Shown: one piece after another, positions 25,404 through 28,225 of the stretch
Position numbering within the stretch: position 1 is the stretch's first letter
How the letters are laid out: the number at the start of each line of letters is the position of its first letter
Assembly (NCBI GenBank): GCA_051646055.1
Contig: JBOFCM010000013.1
Span: 1-28,225, forward strand
Direction: 5' to 3'
Source: JAGNZR01 sp051646055
GTDB taxonomy: Bacteria > Fusobacteriota > Fusobacteriia > Fusobacteriales > Fusobacteriaceae
Length of the DNA: 28,225 nucleotides
The notes under the pieces: generated by a model
The model's database searches: none
What the model was told of the DNA's origin: nothing
Seen by the model: only the letters and a program-made list of their open reading frames with translations
Position numbers and translations under genes: made by a program

Positions 25404-26057
25404 ATGGAAATAAAATGGAGAGAGATACTGAAAGATGAATTTCAGGCACCATATTTTATAGAGTTGGAAAAATTTTTAGAAAAAGAGTACAGAGAGAAAA
25501 AAATCTACCCTCCTAGGGAGGAGGTTTTTAATCTTTTTAAAAATATAGAATTTCAGAATATAAAAGTTGTAATTTTAGGTCAGGATCCTTATCATGGAGA
25601 AAATCAGGGGAACGGAATAGCTTTTTCCGTAAACGAGGGGATTCCTCATCCCCCCTCTCTGAGAAATATGTTTAAAGAATTAAAACTAGAATATCCGGAA
25701 TACGAGATTCCTAAGTCTGGAAACCTCATGAGATGGGTAAAACAAGGTGTGTTCCTTCTTAATACTGTGCTTACAGTTGAAGAGGGGAGGCCTAATTCCC
25801 ATTCAAAAAAAGGGTGGGAGAAGTTTACCGATGAGGTTATAAGAAAAATAGGAGAGAAAAAAGAACCTGTTGTATTTATATTGTGGGGAAATTCAGCTAA
25901 AGGAAAAAAAGCTCTGATAAGTAACCCCAATCATCTAATATTAGAAAGTGTCCATCCCAGTCCGCTTTCTGCAAATAGAGGTTTTTTTGGATGCGGACAT
26001 TTCAAGAGAGCAAATGAATATCTGACAGAAAACGGATTAACCCCAATTCAGTGGTAG
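25404..26057 (+). CDS. ung: Uracil-DNA glycosylase, family 1
   Basis: Removes uracil from DNA as the first step of base-excision repair. The water-activating loop GQDPYHG has catalytic Asp61, and the DNA-intercalation loop HPSPLSA has His184 (183-190 region). NSHSKKGWEKFTD (131-143) is also typical. The 217-residue length is normal for UNG. It starts ten bases after the radical SAM stop with GAGGCGG as ribosome site, so it is likely co-transcribed with the tdk-led group. Confidence 0.97.
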   Translation: MEIKWREILKDEFQAPYFIELEKFLEKEYREKKIYPPREEVFNLFKNIEFQNIKVVILGQDPYHGENQGNGIAFSVNEGIPHPPSLRNMFKELKLEYPEYEIPKSGNLMRWVKQGVFLLNTVLTVEEGRPNSHSKKGWEKFTDEVIRKIGEKKEPVVFILWGNSAKGKKALISNPNHLILESVHPSPLSANRGFFGCGHFKRANEYLTENGLTPIQW

Positions 26058-26109
26058 ATATTTTTACCTAAATTAAAATTCAATAGATTTTTTAGGAGGC
26101 AAATTTTTG

Positions 26110-27195
26110 ATGATAATCTATTTATCTATTTTTTTTATTTTTATTTGCATTTATTACAATAGAAAGGGTATACCTATTTTTCTTTACCATCAAGTAAATC
26201 CTAGTTCAAAAGTTACGCCTGAACTTTTTGAGAGACATCTTCAAGTTTTAAAAGAGAAGAAAATGGAAACGATAACTATATCTCAAATGCTAGATAAAGA
26301 AAAATTGAAAAATTCAGTGCTTATAACATTGGATGACGGATATTATGATAACTACAAATATGTTTTTCCTCTTTTAAAAAAATATAATATGAAGGCCACA
26401 ATATTTTTAAATACTGCATTTCTGGGAGAAGAAAGAAAAAGTGATGTGGAAATTAAAAATAATGAAGAAGCAAATTTGGTGTCTGCAAAAAGATACTTGG
26501 ACGAAGGAACTGAAATTTCAGAACAATATATGACATGGAATGAAATAAAAGAAATGCATGAATCTGGATTGGTTGATTTTCAGGCACATTCTCATGGGCA
26601 TAGAGCTATATTCAAAAATAATACTATATTAGGATTTTTTGAAGAAAAAGAAAAAATTGATAGTAGTGATATATATCTTTATGGAATACCAAAGGGTGGA
26701 TACCCTAAATTTGGTAAAAGGGGAGAATATTCGATTAGAGGAATAGATGTAGATAAAAAATTGTTTTCAGAATTCCAAAAATATTATTATGAAAATTTAG
26801 AAAAATTAGATCTGTCTAAGCGAATAAAAGAGGGACAGAACTATATAGACAAGGAACTTAAAAAATATATAAAAGAAGTTACTTTGGAAGAGTTTGAACA
26901 ACGCATAATGAATGATTTTAATAAAAACAAATCAATGATAGAAACAAAATTAGGAAATGAAGTTTTATTTTTTTGTTGGCCTTGGGGACATAGAGGACCT
27001 GAAGCTATGGCAGTTTTAAAGAAAAATGGAGTAAAAGGTTTTGTAAGTACAAAGAAGGGCACTAACAGTTATAGAGGAGACCTTGATTTTATAAAAAGAA
27101 TCGAATTGAGAGAGTTTACAGAAAAAAAATACAGGATAAATTTATTTTTAGGAAGAAACCTTATTCTAGGAAAAATTTATCAACTGTTGTCTTAA
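26110..27195 (+). CDS. Membrane-anchored polysaccharide deacetylase
   Basis: A 361-residue protein with an N-terminal membrane segment (about 2-16) and then a NodB-type carbohydrate esterase 4 domain. The opening YHQV is at 26-29. Motif 1 is TLDDGYYDN with Asp75 and Asp76. Motif 2 is HSHGH at 160-164, with His160 and His164 as metal ligands. A WPWGHRGPE stretch lies at 290-298. About 110 residues separate motif 2 from it, an insertion longer than in compact members. It would remove acetyl groups from surface glycan. The AGGAGG at 26094-26099 is ten bases from this ATG; a TTG at 26107 is seven bases away and also possible. It precedes a glycosyltransferase. Confidence 0.85.
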   Translation: MIIYLSIFFIFICIYYNRKGIPIFLYHQVNPSSKVTPELFERHLQVLKEKKMETITISQMLDKEKLKNSVLITLDDGYYDNYKYVFPLLKKYNMKATIFLNTAFLGEERKSDVEIKNNEEANLVSAKRYLDEGTEISEQYMTWNEIKEMHESGLVDFQAHSHGHRAIFKNNTILGFFEEKEKIDSSDIYLYGIPKGGYPKFGKRGEYSIRGIDVDKKLFSEFQKYYYENLEKLDLSKRIKEGQNYIDKELKKYIKEVTLEEFEQRIMNDFNKNKSMIETKLGNEVLFFCWPWGHRGPEAMAVLKKNGVKGFVSTKKGTNSYRGDLDFIKRIELREFTEKKYRINLFLGRNLILGKIYQLLS

Positions 27196-27205
27196 AGGAG
27201 GAAAA

Positions 27206-27976
27206 ATGGGATTATCTGTGGCTATAATAACCTACAACGAGGAAAAAAACATAGAAAGAACCCTGAAGGCAGTACAAGATATTTCAGATGAAATAGTTAT
27301 TGTAGACAGCGGTTCAAGAGATAGAACTGTTGAGATATGCAGAAAATATGGAGCGAATGTGATTGAGCAGCCATGGTTAGGGTATGGAAAGCAGAGAAAT
27401 CTAGCTATTGAAAAAAGCACTCAAGAATGGGTTCTAAATATTGATGCCGACGAAGAAATTACTCCGGAATTGAGAAGAAAAATAAAAGAGATAATCGATG
27501 CCAAAGAGCAAAAAGATGTATATAAAATAAAATTTACTACTGTTTGTTTTGGAAAAAAACTGAGACACGGAGGCTGGAGTGGAAGCAGTCATATAAGGTT
27601 ATTTAAAAAAAATTCTGGTAAATTTAACGACAATTTGGTACATGAAGCTTTTGAGAGCGTAGGAACCATAGGAACTTTAGAAGAAGAAATTCTCCACCAT
27701 TCATATAACACCTTAGAGGATTACTTTTCTAAATTTAATAGATATACAACAGAAGGCGCACTTGACTATTATAAAAAAGGAAAAAAAACAGGATTATTTC
27801 AGATAGTTTTAAACCCTCTATATAAATTTTTAAGAATGTATATATTCAGATTGGGATTCTTGGATGGAGTGGAAGGATTCCTGATAGCCACAACCAGTGC
27901 AATATATTCGATGGTAAAATATTTTAAACTTAGAGAAATTTACAGAAATGGTTCATATCTTGATAAAATAAAATAA
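27206..27976 (+). CDS. Family 2 glycosyltransferase (WaaE/KdtX-like)
   Basis: A 256-residue GT-A enzyme. The nucleotide-sugar site begins SVAIITYNEEKNIERTL (4-20), with VDSGSRDRT near 34-42 and the metal-binding NIDADEE near 78-84. HEAFE near 140 fits the acceptor side. A C-terminal hydrophobic stretch (about 195-235) may touch the membrane. The whole pattern is like lipopolysaccharide inner-core glucosyltransferases. It follows the deacetylase by ten bases with AGGAGG and is probably co-transcribed with it. The sugar and acceptor are not known. Confidence 0.85.
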   Translation: MGLSVAIITYNEEKNIERTLKAVQDISDEIVIVDSGSRDRTVEICRKYGANVIEQPWLGYGKQRNLAIEKSTQEWVLNIDADEEITPELRRKIKEIIDAKEQKDVYKIKFTTVCFGKKLRHGGWSGSSHIRLFKKNSGKFNDNLVHEAFESVGTIGTLEEEILHHSYNTLEDYFSKFNRYTTEGALDYYKKGKKTGLFQIVLNPLYKFLRMYIFRLGFLDGVEGFLIATTSAIYSMVKYFKLREIYRNGSYLDKIK

Positions 27977-28015
27977 CGCATTGGGAACAGAGGGTTTTTA
28001 TGTGTGTGGGAAGTG

Positions 28016-28044
28016 ATGATACTATAAGAAAAAAATAGTTTCAA
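28016..28044 (-). promoter_or_regulatory. Possible divergent promoter, minus strand
   Basis: On the minus strand, TTGAAA (+ strand 28039-28044), a 17-base spacer, and TATCAT (28016-28021). The spacer end and -10 repeat almost exactly those of the + promoter at 28075-28103, forming a long inverted repeat. No minus-strand gene follows; the transcript would run antisense into the glycosyltransferase gene. Confidence 0.4.
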
Positions 28045-28074
28045 AAATAAAATAACAAAAAAATAAAAAAAGCA

Positions 28075-28103
28075 TTGACTTTTTATGTTTCTTATAGTAT
28101 TAT
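28075..28103 (+). promoter_or_regulatory. Strong promoter, probably of an rRNA operon
   Basis: TTGACT at 28075-28080, a 17-base spacer, and TATTAT at 28098-28103, preceded by an A-rich tract (28041-28072) that could act as an UP element. The transcript would begin near 28110. Confidence 0.8.
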
Positions 28104-28225
28104 TATATTTGTCCACGACGAAAAGCGTGAACGAAAAAAAAGGACATTAACAACAGAATAGAGAAGTAATCTAATAAATCTTTGAACTAAATTAGTTCAG
28201 AAAATTCTCAGTAATGAGACGTCAC
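28104..28225 (+). other. Probable rRNA operon leader, cut by the window edge
   Basis: No open frame starts here. A small hairpin CACG/CGTG (28114-28129) and pairing ends GTCC/GGAC (28111-28114 and 28142-28145) are visible. TCTTTGAACT at 28179-28188 resembles the boxA element of low-GC rRNA leaders, and TGAACTA/TAGTTCA (28183-28199) can form a seven-pair hairpin. The 16S start itself is not inside the window, so the rRNA identity is inferred. Confidence 0.55.

Noticed and set aside
26067..26099. CCTAAA/TTTAGG pairing that would cover part of the deacetylase ribosome site
   Set aside because: Only six pairs with two G-C and an 18-base loop; too weak to claim an RNA switch.
1..28225. CRISPR arrays, insertion sequences, tRNA genes or prophage parts
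   Set aside because: No regularly spaced repeats, transposase genes, terminal inverted repeats, tRNA cloverleaves or phage genes were recognised in the window.

Overview
This is a low-GC stretch of bacterial chromosome, most likely from the Fusobacteriota (probably Fusobacterium). The call rests on heavy AGA and ATA codon use, an Rnf operon in the order C-D-G-E-A-B, strong GGAGG ribosome sites, and the block S4/yaaA-recF-DUF721-gyrB-gyrA followed by pheS-pheT. The species cannot be fixed from the sequence alone. Every gene except cspA lies on the + strand. That fits the leading strand close to the replication origin and upstream of an rRNA operon.

Layout. (1) 1-1517: the 3' part of a large gene for a winged-helix, plasmid-type replication initiator (Rep-like). 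It runs off the left edge and occupies the place where dnaA/dnaN sit in many bacteria. (2) 1613-12436: a tight co-directional run from an extended -10 promoter: S4 RNA-binding protein, recF, dciA (DUF721), gyrB, gyrA, a UspA-like protein, a YfcE-type phosphoesterase, pheS and pheT. Together these cover replication initiation and repair, supercoiling and Phe-tRNA charging. (3) 12499-15467: single-chain L-serine dehydratase, a strong terminator, peptidyl-tRNA hydrolase, an MscS channel and, convergent, a cold-shock protein. (4) 15468-15843: an AT-rich divergent spacer with the cspA leader and the rnf promoter. (5) 15844-20872: the complete rnfCDGEAB operon for the ferredoxin:NAD+ oxidoreductase ion pump. 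(6) 20966-21601: an exported MORN/YwqK-like protein with its own promoter and terminator. (7) 21728-26057: thymidine kinase, a TruA-like protein with a C-terminal KH-like motif, a small HD hydrolase, a TIGR03960-type radical SAM protein and uracil-DNA glycosylase, with overlapping or closely spaced ends. (8) 26110-27976: a membrane-anchored polysaccharide deacetylase and a family 2 glycosyltransferase, likely for surface glycan. (9) 27977-28225: a strong promoter and a leader with a boxA-like element, which looks like the start of an rRNA operon beyond the right edge.

How it works together: the genes are mostly housekeeping for replication, translation and energy conservation. The unusual items are the Rep-like protein at the origin-type locus together with the DciA helicase-loader family, the TruA-like/KH protein, the Asn at the quinolone-associated GyrA position, and a pair of near-identical divergent promoters just ahead of the presumed rRNA operon.
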